A DNA stretch of 64,000 nucleotides from Dysgonomonas sp. 520 (GTDB taxonomy: Bacteria > Bacteroidota > Bacteroidia > Bacteroidales > Dysgonomonadaceae): positions 1 through 64,000 of the forward strand of contig NZ_QVMP01000017.1 in assembly GCF_010501095.1 (NCBI RefSeq). Reading direction: 5' to 3'. The notes beneath the pieces were generated by a model. That model was not told the origin of the DNA. It saw only the letters and a list, made by a program, of their open reading frames with translations, and did not search any database. Below, one piece after another: positions 9,981 to 18,976 of this stretch. The translations under genes and the position numbers were made by a program. The number at the start of each line of letters is the position of its first letter. The stretch's first letter is position 1.

Positions 9981-12900
9981 ATGAACAGAAGAATACTATT
10001 ACCGTTAAGATATTTTTTCCTGTTGATCACTCTACTGTCATGCACGATGGCAAAAGCCGGAACCGACAGGTTTTTTGATTCAAACTACAGGTTATCAAAC
10101 AGCCATGTAAACAATGTATATCAAGACAAGAAAGGATTTATCTGGGTGTGCACCGAAAATGGATTGAATGTTTTTAACGGAACCAACTTCAAATCATACT
10201 TTCACAGATCGGGCGACACCACCTCTTTAATGAACAATTCGGTACTAACCGTATTGGAGGACAAACAAGGTAGTTTCTGGGTTGGCACTACCGGAGGTAT
10301 TCAGCTATTCGACAAAGACACCGAATGTTTTTCCAGTGTTTCCCTGTCCTACACCAATATCACGGATTTTACGTATATCAATTGCATCATCGAAGACAGC
10401 AAAGGCAACATCTGGTTCACAACCAGCCGGTCGGGCATAATATGTATTAAGGCCAAAACGAAACAGCCTGTCTACTACATGCAGACAAACAGTAACATTT
10501 GCAGCAACAAAATCAATGTAATATTCGAAGACCGCTTTGGCAATATATGGATTGGCTCGCAAGACAATGGAATAAGCGTGCTGAATGCAGACAACCATTC
10601 CATTATCAATTATTCGCACGACCCCAACAACCCTAATTCGATATCCAGCAACAGGATTTTTTCCATCATCGAAACATTAGACGGAAGGATACTTGTCGGG
10701 ACCATAGACGGAACCATCGACGCTTTCGATTATTCAACCCGCTCTTTCAACAGAAATTATATACCCTCCACAGAGAAAGTCTTCACGATGAAGATTGACA
10801 GTAAAAATAACCTGTGGATAGGTACGGACGGAAAAGGCCTGAAATGCTACAACTTCAAAGACCAGACATCCTATACCTACGAATCGGAATTGACAAACCT
10901 CGACCTCAGACAGGCAAAAGTGCACAGCATTTTCGAAGATGTTCAGGGGAATTTATGGGTTGCATTGTATCAAAAGGGAGTACTTATGATTCCCCGAAAA
11001 GAAAAACTGTTCTATAATGTCGGCTTCAATCCATTCTACCCAAACAAAAATATCGGTAACGAATGTGTTTTGAGTGTGATTGAAGATCAGAACAAAGATA
11101 TATGGCTCGGAACCGACGGAGACGGCATATACAGGCTCGATGCAAACAAAGAGGTGAAACAGCATTATCTGGGAAGCAAGTTGCCCGACAAGGTAGTTCT
11201 TTCTCTCTTCGAAGACTCAAGAAAGAGAATATGGGTAGGTACATATCTCTACGGACTTTTTCTCTACAATCCCGGAAACGACAGTTTCGAGAAAAGAGAG
11301 CTGATACATAACGGAATAGATGTAAAACACATCAATTCGATAACGGAAGATAAGAACGGGAATCTCTGGATAGGAACAAATGAGAACGGCGTATGCGTCT
11401 ATAATCCGGAAACTAAAAGCACTTCATTCTTTGTATACGACCTGATGAAAGTGAAAGATCAATTGCTCAGCAACTCCGTTCACACCGTTGCCTTCGGCTA
11501 CAACGATATGGTCTGGATAGGTACAAGTGGCGCAGGGCTCAGTTGCTACAACCTTAAAACGAAGAAGTTTACAGATTATACGCAGGAAAACGGGAAACTG
11601 AGCAACAACAACATCTTTGCCGTGAGTATCGACAAAACAGGCGGGATATGGGTTGGAACCAATTGGGGACTAAACTACATTGACCCCAAAACAGACGAAT
11701 CTATTCAATATTCAGAAAAAGACGGTTTGCCCAATGCTGCTGTCAGCGGCATAGAAGTAGACAAAGATAACAACCTGTGGATAAGCACTTTCATCGGATT
11801 ATCGCACTACAACACAAAAGATAAAACATTTACCAATTATTATACATCCGATGGTTTAATAAACAATGAGTTCAGAAGAGGTGCTTATTTTCAATCACAT
11901 ACGGGTGAAATTTTCTTCGGTGGAATAAACGGGCTCACGTCGTTCGTTCCTTTCGACAAGCAATCGGAACATGCCTTGTCTAATCTGGCTTTCACCGACC
12001 TGTTTATCTACAACGAACGTGTCGGCATCGACAGCGGCAAGGATGCCATACTCAGCAAGTCGATCGACGCATCGTCCGAAATCAGGCTAAAGTATAATAT
12101 GAAAAGTTTTTCCATCAGCTTTGCTGCGTTGGAATACAACTATCCCGACAAGGTTATTTATCAGGTGAAACTCGACGGATTCGAAAACAACTGGCGCACG
12201 TTACCTCATGGCAGCAATCTGGCAACGTATACCAATCTTGAACCCGGCACATACGTATTCAATGTAAAGGCATCATTACCCAACTCTACCTCTATCGAAA
12301 GGAGTATAACTATCTACATAGCCCCTCCCCTCTGGCTGACATGGTGGGCAAAAATCATCTATTTCCTTATTTTTCTGGGCATTGCATATTTCGTATATAT
12401 GAATATCAAAAGCAGGATGCAAAAAAGGAAAGAAGATATGCAAAAACAGAACGAAAGTGAAATTATGCAATCGAAACTTCAGTTTTTCACCGATATATCT
12501 CACGAAATACGCACTCCTCTGACACTAATTCTGACTCCCGTTGAGCAACTGATAAAAGATACACCCGAAGGCAGCCTGAGGGATACATATAAGCTCATAG
12601 ATCAGAACGGGCAGCGGATACTCCGCCTGGTGAATCAGGTCATGGAAATGAGAAAACTAGACAGGGGTCAGGTGAAACTTCAAACGGAAGAGACTGACGT
12701 TAAAGAGTTTCTGCAAGAGATTACCAGTTCGTTCAAATATATAGCGCAGGAAAAAGAAATAAACTTTACGCTGAATATCAAGGACAACCTGCCAACGGTT
12801 TGGATAGATCAGGAAAAAATGGACAAGGTTCTTTTCAATGTTTTATCCAACGCATTCAAATATACCCCGAAAAACGGAACAATTACTATTGATGTGGATT

Positions 12901-14051
12901 CGACAAATACCGATCTGCAAATCAAGGTTATAGATTCCGGCTGTGGTATTCCCAAAGAGATGCGTCAACTTGTATTCAACCGGTTCTACCAAGTACCGGA
13001 CAAAAACAACAGCAACGTGATGGGCACGGGTATCGGACTGCATCTGTCGCGCAGTTTGATGGAAATACATCATGGAAAAATATTTGTGGAAGACACCGAC
13101 CACATAGGTTCTGTATTCACTATATTATTGCCTCTGGGCAGAGCTTATCTGAAAAGTTCGGAGATTCGTGAAGAACGTTCGGCACAGAGCTTGGCAACAT
13201 TGGTTCAGCCGTCTTTGTCGTCTTTCATTGATGATGAAAAAAGTTCGGAAACAACCTTCTCCGGAAAAAGCAGGTATAAAGCCAAACTGCTTATAGTGGA
13301 AGATGATCAGGCCATTAAGAACTACATATCGGGCGTATTGAGTAATGATTACCAGATAATTGAAGCGGAAAACGGACGCATCGGACTCGAAACAGCCATA
13401 AAGGAACAGCCCGATTGTATCATCACCGACGTCATGATGCCTGAGATGGACGGAATAGAAATGTGCGACAAAATAAAAAAGAACGAAAAAACAAGCCATA
13501 TTCCCGTGATTATTTTAACCGCAAAAACCGCAATAGAACAGCGTGTAGAAGGGTTGCAGGTTGGTGCGGATTCGTACATACCCAAGCCGTTCAGCATAGA
13601 ACACCTGAGAGTCAGGATCAGCAAACTGATAGAACTAAGACGGGTGATGAAGGATAAATATGAGGGCAGATTTGAAATAAAACAAGAAGACCTGAATATA
13701 AAATCGGCCGACGAAAAATTCCTCGAAAAGCTGGAAAGCATTGTCAAAAACAAAATGGCAGAGCCTGAACTTTCTGTGGAAACAATCAGTCAGGACATCG
13801 GGATAAGCCGTTCGCAGCTGCAACGGAAATTAAAACAACTGACAAACCAAAATCCGAGCGATTATATAAAAACAACACGTCTCCGGCATGCGGCATGGCT
13901 GCTTTCGACAAAAAACCTGACAATTTCGGAGGTTACGTACGCAACCGGATTTTCGTCTTTGTCTCACTTCTCCAATAGTTTTAAAGAATTCTACGGAATG
14001 TCGCCCAGTCGCTATATGGAAATAAACAGTGGAAAAAGAGAAGAAATGTAG
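9981..14051 (+). CDS. Hybrid two-component system regulator (HTCS), full length
   Basis: One 1356-aa polypeptide joins a periplasmic sensor to a DNA-binding output. In order: signal peptide (about 1-26), Reg_prop propeller repeats (about 35-660), Y_Y_Y domain (about 695-770), membrane helix (about 782-803), HisKA with His841 in FFTDISHEIRTPLTL, HATPase_c (about 950-1065, GTGIGLHLSR), receiver domain with phospho-acceptor Asp1150 in ITDVMMPEMDG, and an AraC-type HTH (about 1245-1345). Family members sense breakdown oligosaccharides and activate their polysaccharide locus. It is divergent from the GH26-GH3 unit and upstream of GH16 and GH42 genes. A matching 17-bp site upstream of its own gene and of susC suggests it controls both parts of the locus. 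Confidence 0.95.
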   Translation: MNRRILLPLRYFFLLITLLSCTMAKAGTDRFFDSNYRLSNSHVNNVYQDKKGFIWVCTENGLNVFNGTNFKSYFHRSGDTTSLMNNSVLTVLEDKQGSFWVGTTGGIQLFDKDTECFSSVSLSYTNITDFTYINCIIEDSKGNIWFTTSRSGIICIKAKTKQPVYYMQTNSNICSNKINVIFEDRFGNIWIGSQDNGISVLNADNHSIINYSHDPNNPNSISSNRIFSIIETLDGRILVGTIDGTIDAFDYSTRSFNRNYIPSTEKVFTMKIDSKNNLWIGTDGKGLKCYNFKDQTSYTYESELTNLDLRQAKVHSIFEDVQGNLWVALYQKGVLMIPRKEKLFYNVGFNPFYPNKNIGNECVLSVIEDQNKDIWLGTDGDGIYRLDANKEVKQHYLGSKLPDKVVLSLFEDSRKRIWVGTYLYGLFLYNPGNDSFEKRELIHNGIDVKHINSITEDKNGNLWIGTNENGVCVYNPETKSTSFFVYDLMKVKDQLLSNSVHTVAFGYNDMVWIGTSGAGLSCYNLKTKKFTDYTQENGKLSNNNIFAVSIDKTGGIWVGTNWGLNYIDPKTDESIQYSEKDGLPNAAVSGIEVDKDNNLWISTFIGLSHYNTKDKTFTNYYTSDGLINNEFRRGAYFQSHTGEIFFGGINGLTSFVPFDKQSEHALSNLAFTDLFIYNERVGIDSGKDAILSKSIDASSEIRLKYNMKSFSISFAALEYNYPDKVIYQVKLDGFENNWRTLPHGSNLATYTNLEPGTYVFNVKASLPNSTSIERSITIYIAPPLWLTWWAKIIYFLIFLGIAYFVYMNIKSRMQKRKEDMQKQNESEIMQSKLQFFTDISHEIRTPLTLILTPVEQLIKDTPEGSLRDTYKLIDQNGQRILRLVNQVMEMRKLDRGQVKLQTEETDVKEFLQEITSSFKYIAQEKEINFTLNIKDNLPTVWIDQEKMDKVLFNVLSNAFKYTPKNGTITIDVDSTNTDLQIKVIDSGCGIPKEMRQLVFNRFYQVPDKNNSNVMGTGIGLHLSRSLMEIHHGKIFVEDTDHIGSVFTILLPLGRAYLKSSEIREERSAQSLATLVQPSLSSFIDDEKSSETTFSGKSRYKAKLLIVEDDQAIKNYISGVLSNDYQIIEAENGRIGLETAIKEQPDCIITDVMMPEMDGIEMCDKIKKNEKTSHIPVIILTAKTAIEQRVEGLQVGADSYIPKPFSIEHLRVRISKLIELRRVMKDKYEGRFEIKQEDLNIKSADEKFLEKLESIVKNKMAEPELSVETISQDIGISRSQLQRKLKQLTNQNPSDYIKTTRLRHAAWLLSTKNLTISEVTYATGFSSLSHFSNSFKEFYGMSPSRYMEINSGKREEM

Positions 14052-14163
14052 TTCAGATGCACAGTGCTACAAATATTAAAACCTTGGCTACATTTTCTTA
14101 ACGGCAATCACATCCCTAAAACAATAGGAGACTATGTTATAAACGAGAATCCTCGATCCGTCG

Positions 14164-14171
14164 TATTTTTG
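14164..14171 (+). promoter_or_regulatory. Candidate -7 box of the GH16 gene
   Basis: TATTTTTG, 38 bases upstream of the start codon, followed by GTAGTAAC, which also follows the -7 box of the HTCS gene at 9925. No clear -33 TTTG is seen. Confidence 0.4.
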
Positions 14172-14209
14172 TTGTAGTAACTATAAACTATAATGTAAAA
14201 GTAAAAACC

Positions 14210-15025
14210 ATGAAAAAATTATTTTCCGCTATTGCACTGATGGCATTTTTGGGTTCAACAATCAATGCACAAGAAACCGTAGTGGTACCTATGCCCTGCG
14301 GATACTCCAAATTGGTGTTCAACGACGAATTCAACAAAGACGGTATGCCCGACGATTCGAAGTGGGGATATGAAGAAGGATATTTGCGCAACGGAGAAAA
14401 ACAATACTATACAGTAAAGAGAAAAGAAAACTGTTATCAGAAAGACGGACTTTTAAACATTGTGGCACTGAATGATAGCGCTGTTATCGACGGTAAGGTT
14501 TGTCCTGTTACTTCGGCAAGCCTGCTCACAAAAAATAAACATTCGTGGACATATTGCAGGGTTGAAGTTCGTGCAAAACTACCCATGTGTTTAGGAACAT
14601 GGCCTGCTATCTGGATGATGCCCAACAACGACAAATACGGAAGATGGCCTAAAAGTGGCGAAATTGACATAATGGAGCACGTTGGTTACGAACCCAATAA
14701 CGTACATTACGCCCTGCATACAGAGAAGTATAATCACATGTTGAACAATCAGAAACGCCATACAGAACCTTGCAACACTTCATATTCCGATTTTCACGTC
14801 TATGCTATGGAATGGCATCCCGACAGGATAGACTGGTTTCTTGACGGAGAAAAAAAATACACTGTCGTAAATGATGAAGATGTATGGGAGGCATGGCCAT
14901 TCAACCAGCCATTCTACCTGATACTCAATTTTGCCTTTGGAGGCGGATGGGGAGGCCACGCAGGAATCAACATGAACGGATTGCCTCAAACATATCAAAT
15001 AGATTACGTAAGAATTTTTCAATAA
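14210..15025 (+). CDS. GH16 endo-beta-glucanase (laminarinase/lichenase type)
   Basis: The 271-aa protein has a signal peptide ending near residue 20 (STINAQE) and a single GH16 jelly-roll domain. The catalytic motif GEIDIMEHVG gives nucleophile Glu151, Asp153 and acid/base Glu156, followed by HYALHTEKYN and AMEWHPDRIDWFLDG. The motif without the beta-bulge insertion of kappa-carrageenases fits the beta-1,3(4)-glucanase group. No sorting tail or lipobox is present, so it is probably periplasmic or secreted. It stands between the intact HTCS and a GH42 with its own candidate promoter. The expected role is cutting beta-1,3- or mixed-linkage glucan into oligosaccharides for the GH3. Confidence 0.9.
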   Translation: MKKLFSAIALMAFLGSTINAQETVVVPMPCGYSKLVFNDEFNKDGMPDDSKWGYEEGYLRNGEKQYYTVKRKENCYQKDGLLNIVALNDSAVIDGKVCPVTSASLLTKNKHSWTYCRVEVRAKLPMCLGTWPAIWMMPNNDKYGRWPKSGEIDIMEHVGYEPNNVHYALHTEKYNHMLNNQKRHTEPCNTSYSDFHVYAMEWHPDRIDWFLDGEKKYTVVNDEDVWEAWPFNQPFYLILNFAFGGGWGGHAGINMNGLPQTYQIDYVRIFQ

Positions 15026-15152
15026 CGGATATTCTTCATATAACCGTCAGGAGGGGGTGATGTCCCAAAAGTAAGATTGCACTATCAAAGTGTTCCCATC
15101 GTTGTCATTGAAATTTACTTTAAACACACCTTCCGTTACCCGTTATTATTTC

Positions 15153-15172
15153 GGGCGTAATATTTTACGCCC
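15153..15172. repeat. REP-like palindrome, GTAGGGGCG family
   Basis: GGGCGTAATATTTTACGCCC followed by CTACAA, between the GH16 and GH42 genes. Same borders as the palindromes at 4016 and 4211. Confidence 0.5.
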
Positions 15173-15240
15173 CTACAACAAAATAAAACTCCTTACCCCC
15201 GACCTCCGATTTCACATTACAGTATAAACCCCAACAACAC

Positions 15241-17325
15241 ATGAAAAATTATTTATATCTGTTATCAATATTCCTATGGATGCCAATAATAGCTTTAAGT
15301 CAACAACTTAAGGTTATCGACAATGACAAATTGATGGAGATAGGAACTTACTATTATCCTGAACAATGGCCCGAAAACGAATGGGAACGTGACATAAAAA
15401 AAATAAAAGACCTCGGTCTGGAATTTACCCACTACGGAGAATTTGCATGGAGTACGATGGAACCCGAAGAAGGTAGATATAACTTCGATTGGTTGGACAA
15501 AGCTATTGAATTGGCAGCAAAACACAATCTGAAAGTTATACTTTGCACCCCTACCCCAACCCCTCCGGCATGGCTGACAAACAAGCATCCCGATGTGCTG
15601 ATAAAAAATTCCGAAGGACGTATCATTCAACACGGAGGACGCCAGCAAGCCTCATGGAACAGTCTGGTTTACCGCAATTACGTGGAGAAAATAGTAACCA
15701 TGATGGCAAAACGATATGCAAATAACAAAACGGTATGGGGTTGGCAGATAGACAACGAGCCATCTCACTACAGTTCGTTCGATTATAGCGACAATGCGCA
15801 AAAAGCATTTCGCCAATGGCTCGAAAAAAAATACACAACCATCAACAATTTAAACACTGCCTGGGGAACTGCTTTCTGGAGCCAGACTTACAACAATTTT
15901 GAACAGATAATCATCCCCAACGGCAAAGAAACTCTGCAAAAACCGAATCCTCATGCCATGCTGGATTTCAAGCGTTTTACGGGCGATGCCGTTTCCGATT
16001 TTGTTCTATGGCAGCAAGACTTATTGAAAAAGCATATACCTGCACACCAATGGGTTACAACCAACCTGATGGCAGACCATTCTATTGTTGACCCTCTCCG
16101 ATTCAAGAAACTTGATTTTGTCACTTATACCAAATATCTGGTAGCCGGATTTGACATGGGACACGGCGAACAAGGTTTCCGCATGGGCTCGTCCAACGCC
16201 ATCGGATTTGCAAACGATTGGTTCCGCAACATCACGGGCACCACAGGGGTTATGGAACTTCAACCGGGACAGGTGAACTGGGGTTGGTACAATCCTCAGA
16301 CAATGAAAGGCACTGTCAGGATGTGGATTTACCACGTAATGGCCGGAGGCAATAAATTTGTATGTAACTACCGCTTCCGACAACCTCTGACAGGTTTGGA
16401 GCAGTATCACTACGGAATCATGCAAACCGACGGAACGTCTGTCAGCACATCCGGTGAAGAATACACACAAGTGGCAAAAGAATTAAGATTGCTAAGAAAA
16501 GAGTATAACCCTGAAGCCACTGCACCCAAGTCGTATTCCGACCGTAAAACGGCAATCCTATACAGCACCGACAGCCGTTGGGATATGGAACATCAACCAC
16601 AGACATTTCAATGGGATTATGTGAAGCATATCAACAAGTATTACAAGATATTGCAGTCGTTTGTTGCGCCTGTTGACGTTATAGATGAAACTCACGATTT
16701 TTCTCAATATCCTGTGCTCATTGTTCCTGCCTGTCAACTGCTTGACAAGAAGCTGGTTGCACGTTGGAAAGAATACGCCGATAATGGCGGGCATCTTGTC
16801 ATAACATGCCGCACAGGTCAGAAAAACAGGCAAGCGCATCTTTGGAACGAGAAACTATCCGCCCCCATTTACGACCTGATAGGAGCAGAAGAGTTGTTTT
16901 TCGATATGCTTCCGGAGGAACGTACTGCCCACATAAAGATGGACGGAAACAATTTCAAGTGGAACAATTGGGCTGATGTGGTCAAGCCTTCCAAAAACAC
17001 CGAAATATGGGCTTCATACAGCGACCAGTTTTACGAAGGCAAAGCAGCTGTTACCAGAACCAAGTCAGGAAAAGGCTCGGTGACCTTCATCGGGGTAGAC
17101 AGCGATGACGCCAAAACTGAAACCGTCGTTTTAAAGAAAGTTTACGACCGAGCCAACATCGGCACAGAAAATTTGCCCGAAGGTGTAGTAATGCAATGGA
17201 AACACGGTTTTTGGTTTGCGATGAACTATTCTTCCGTTGTGCAAACTATAAATATACCTGCAAATTCTAAAATCATAATCGGGCAGAAAGATTTAAAACC
17301 TGCCGAAGTTGTTATCTGGAAATAA
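15241..17325 (+). CDS. GH42 beta-galactosidase-like enzyme
   Basis: The 694-aa protein has a signal peptide (about 1-20), then MEIGTYYYPEQWPENEWERD, the classic GH42 opening. The acid/base is Glu173 in WQIDNEPSHY and the nucleophile is Glu339 in GVMELQPGQVNWG. A trimerisation/glutamine-amidotransferase-like domain (about 430-610) and a short beta domain follow, as usual for the family. GH42 enzymes remove terminal beta-galactose (some act on beta-1,3-galactans). Secretion is less common for GH42 in other phyla but normal in Bacteroidota loci. It follows the GH16 by 215 bp with a REP-like palindrome between. A galactose-bearing or galactan-type substrate is possible, so the pure beta-glucan reading of this locus is not certain. 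Confidence 0.92.
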   Translation: MKNYLYLLSIFLWMPIIALSQQLKVIDNDKLMEIGTYYYPEQWPENEWERDIKKIKDLGLEFTHYGEFAWSTMEPEEGRYNFDWLDKAIELAAKHNLKVILCTPTPTPPAWLTNKHPDVLIKNSEGRIIQHGGRQQASWNSLVYRNYVEKIVTMMAKRYANNKTVWGWQIDNEPSHYSSFDYSDNAQKAFRQWLEKKYTTINNLNTAWGTAFWSQTYNNFEQIIIPNGKETLQKPNPHAMLDFKRFTGDAVSDFVLWQQDLLKKHIPAHQWVTTNLMADHSIVDPLRFKKLDFVTYTKYLVAGFDMGHGEQGFRMGSSNAIGFANDWFRNITGTTGVMELQPGQVNWGWYNPQTMKGTVRMWIYHVMAGGNKFVCNYRFRQPLTGLEQYHYGIMQTDGTSVSTSGEEYTQVAKELRLLRKEYNPEATAPKSYSDRKTAILYSTDSRWDMEHQPQTFQWDYVKHINKYYKILQSFVAPVDVIDETHDFSQYPVLIVPACQLLDKKLVARWKEYADNGGHLVITCRTGQKNRQAHLWNEKLSAPIYDLIGAEELFFDMLPEERTAHIKMDGNNFKWNNWADVVKPSKNTEIWASYSDQFYEGKAAVTRTKSGKGSVTFIGVDSDDAKTETVVLKKVYDRANIGTENLPEGVVMQWKHGFWFAMNYSSVVQTINIPANSKIIIGQKDLKPAEVVIWK

Positions 17326-17340
17326 GCAACACATAATCAC

Positions 17341-17383
17341 ACTCTTTGTCATTCTGCCTTAAGAATGGCAAAGAGTTTATTTA
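17341..17383 (+). terminator. Terminator after GH42
   Basis: ACTCTTTGTCATTCT (17341-17355) pairs with AGAATGGCAAAGAGT (17362-17376), one mismatch, followed by TTATTTAAA. Confidence 0.6.
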
Positions 17384-17490
17384 AAAGAAGAACAAGAGTA
17401 CAGATTCGAATATACTATCCAATTCTATAATTACATAAATAGCCTAACATTTAGAAAACAGTTTTTTGATTATTTCATTAAATTTTGCAC

Positions 17491-17534
17491 TTCGCCGACA
17501 TGATCGCCAAAGTTCGGCAGCTTGTTAGCCGCTT
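17491..17534 (-). repeat. Cassette-like 3' flank with imperfect hairpin
   Basis: Just past the NmrA-like stop, read on the minus strand: GCGGCTAAC, then ACTTTGGCGA-TCATG-TCGGCGAAGT, a 10-bp imperfect stem. A GTTAGCAGTC motif flanks the gene on its 5' side (about 18447-18456). The pair of GTTAGC/GCTAAC borders resembles gene-cassette flanks seen in Bacteroidota. Confidence 0.35.
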
Positions 17535-17538
17535 GTTG

Positions 17539-18390
17539 TTATCCCACCAGCTGTTCTTCAATATATTTCTCCAGGGTTGTTGAAAGTTTTACTGTATTGC
17601 TAGGATGTTCTGCAACAATTTTATTATCAATAACGGCTTGTGTCATATCCGAAAGATTTTTTGCTGTGTTTTCTGTAAACCCGACTGACATAAGCGTTTC
17701 TATCCAATTCTCTTGTGGTATAGATTGAACACTTACATTTTTATTGAGTAATTTCGAAAATATATTTGCCACATCGAGCGAACTGTATTTTTGTTGTCCT
17801 GTCAGTTCATAAACTTTTTCTGTTAATGTCTCAGTCATCACTTTGGCAATAAATTTAGCCAAGTCAATTGGTGAATGCATTTCAACTTTCAAATCTTCAG
17901 GAAAAAAACTCGGCAACACGCCGTATTGTTTCATGGTTTCCACATACATCAACCAATTGCTGAAATAATAAGACGGTCTGACAAATACTTTTTCTATATC
18001 CAATTCATCTAATGTTTGCTCTAAAATTCTCGACATCAAAATATTTCCTGTATTGCTGTCAATGTGCGCACCAACACAAGATAAAGCCACTACTTTTTTA
18101 ATTCCTGTTACTTGAATGGCTCTTTTATAATTTTCAACTATTTGTTTGGTGTCTTCAATTATATCATTTGAAGTGGGATTTTCAGGTGTCAAAACAAAAA
18201 CAGTTGTTCCGCCTTTAAAAGCTTCTGTAAGTTGTTCTAAATGGAACAAGTCCGCAGTTCTGGCTTCAATTGTTTTATCAGAAAGTTTGTCAGGATTTCT
18301 CACGACTGCCCTCACAGGAAAACCACTATTTTTCAATTCACCGATAAGATTTGAACCTACCTGTCCTGTTGCACCTACAATTATATTCAT
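17539..18390 (-). CDS. NmrA-like NAD(P)-binding oxidoreductase (atypical SDR)
   Basis: The 283-aa protein begins with a Rossmann nucleotide-binding motif, IVGATGQVGSNL (GxxGxxG form, residues 4-15), and continues with VRAVVRNPDKL and VVALSCVGAHID, as in NmrA/QOR2-type atypical short-chain dehydrogenases. These bind NAD(P)(H) and act as quinone reductases or redox sensors. There is no signal peptide, so it is cytoplasmic. It stands alone, with no operon partner. GTTAGC/GCTAAC-type flanks on both sides hint at arrival as a single-gene cassette. The precise substrate is unknown. Confidence 0.85.
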   Translation of the reverse strand: MNIIVGATGQVGSNLIGELKNSGFPVRAVVRNPDKLSDKTIEARTADLFHLEQLTEAFKGGTTVFVLTPENPTSNDIIEDTKQIVENYKRAIQVTGIKKVVALSCVGAHIDSNTGNILMSRILEQTLDELDIEKVFVRPSYYFSNWLMYVETMKQYGVLPSFFPEDLKVEMHSPIDLAKFIAKVMTETLTEKVYELTGQQKYSSLDVANIFSKLLNKNVSVQSIPQENWIETLMSVGFTENTAKNLSDMTQAVIDNKIVAEHPSNTVKLSTTLEKYIEEQLVG

Positions 18391-18632
18391 ATATTTTTTT
18401 CTAAATTTTGTTTCTCAATGCTTTTCTCTGAGTGTCGCCCTACAATGACTGCTAACTCCTAAACACACGCAATAATTATCTAAAATACACATTGCGTAAA
18501 ATTACTAAAAGTTTGGGATGCAGATACTATGTCTCTCGTAAAACTATGGATTAGAACAAACTTCGTCGAATGTTCTTTCGTTTTTTTGTTATTATATATA
18601 GATTTTAATTTGATATCTTTTTATTCCAAAAA

Positions 18633-18663
18633 TTTGTTAATTAGAAAGATTGTTATACATTTG
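18633..18663 (+). promoter_or_regulatory. Promoter of the RNA-repair operon
   Basis: TTTG (18633-18636), exactly 19 bases, TACATTTG (18656-18663): the best match to the Bacteroidales housekeeping promoter in the window. Confidence 0.7.
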
Positions 18664-18675
18664 CACCCATAAATA

Positions 18676-18840
18676 GAGTACTAACCCTTAAAAATATTAG
18701 AGAAAGGGTACAATTATGTTGGTCAAGAAATAAAATACACACATCGAAACTAATTGGATTTGCCGGGAAGGAAAATCTGACAGTAAGGTATATATCTCAA
18801 TCAAATAACGGCTGCAAGAAGAGATAGCTGGTTAGTTTCA
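18676..18840 (+). ncRNA. Candidate structured 5' leader of rtcB-prfH-kptA
   Basis: Complementary pairs by eye: ACCCTT with AAGGGT (about 18682-18709), GAAACTAA (18746-18753) with TTAGTTTC (18832-18839) enclosing TATCTC (18793-18798) with GAGATA (18821-18826), and a possible cross-pairing of GCCG (18762-18765) with CGGC (18809-18812). No family was recognised. It could be a cis-regulatory RNA or simply a long leader. Confidence 0.35.
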
Positions 18841-18976
18841 CAATCAATTTATCAAATTTTTTTATCAATGTTGATGCATTGACTGTTATTATTCAGTCTG
18901 TGTTTCGCATTCGGATATGATTTAACGTTGGCAAATAATGTTTGTCAGGTTCATCGTATCTATACTATAATCAATT

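Larger units (their letters stand above)
18391..18976 (+). promoter_or_regulatory. 586-bp region upstream of rtcB with promoter and long leader
   Basis: No gene is supported here. A canonical promoter (18633-18663) implies a transcript start near 18668-18672 and a leader of about 305 nt before rtcB. The leader contains several complementary segments, described in the next entries. Confidence 0.55.
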
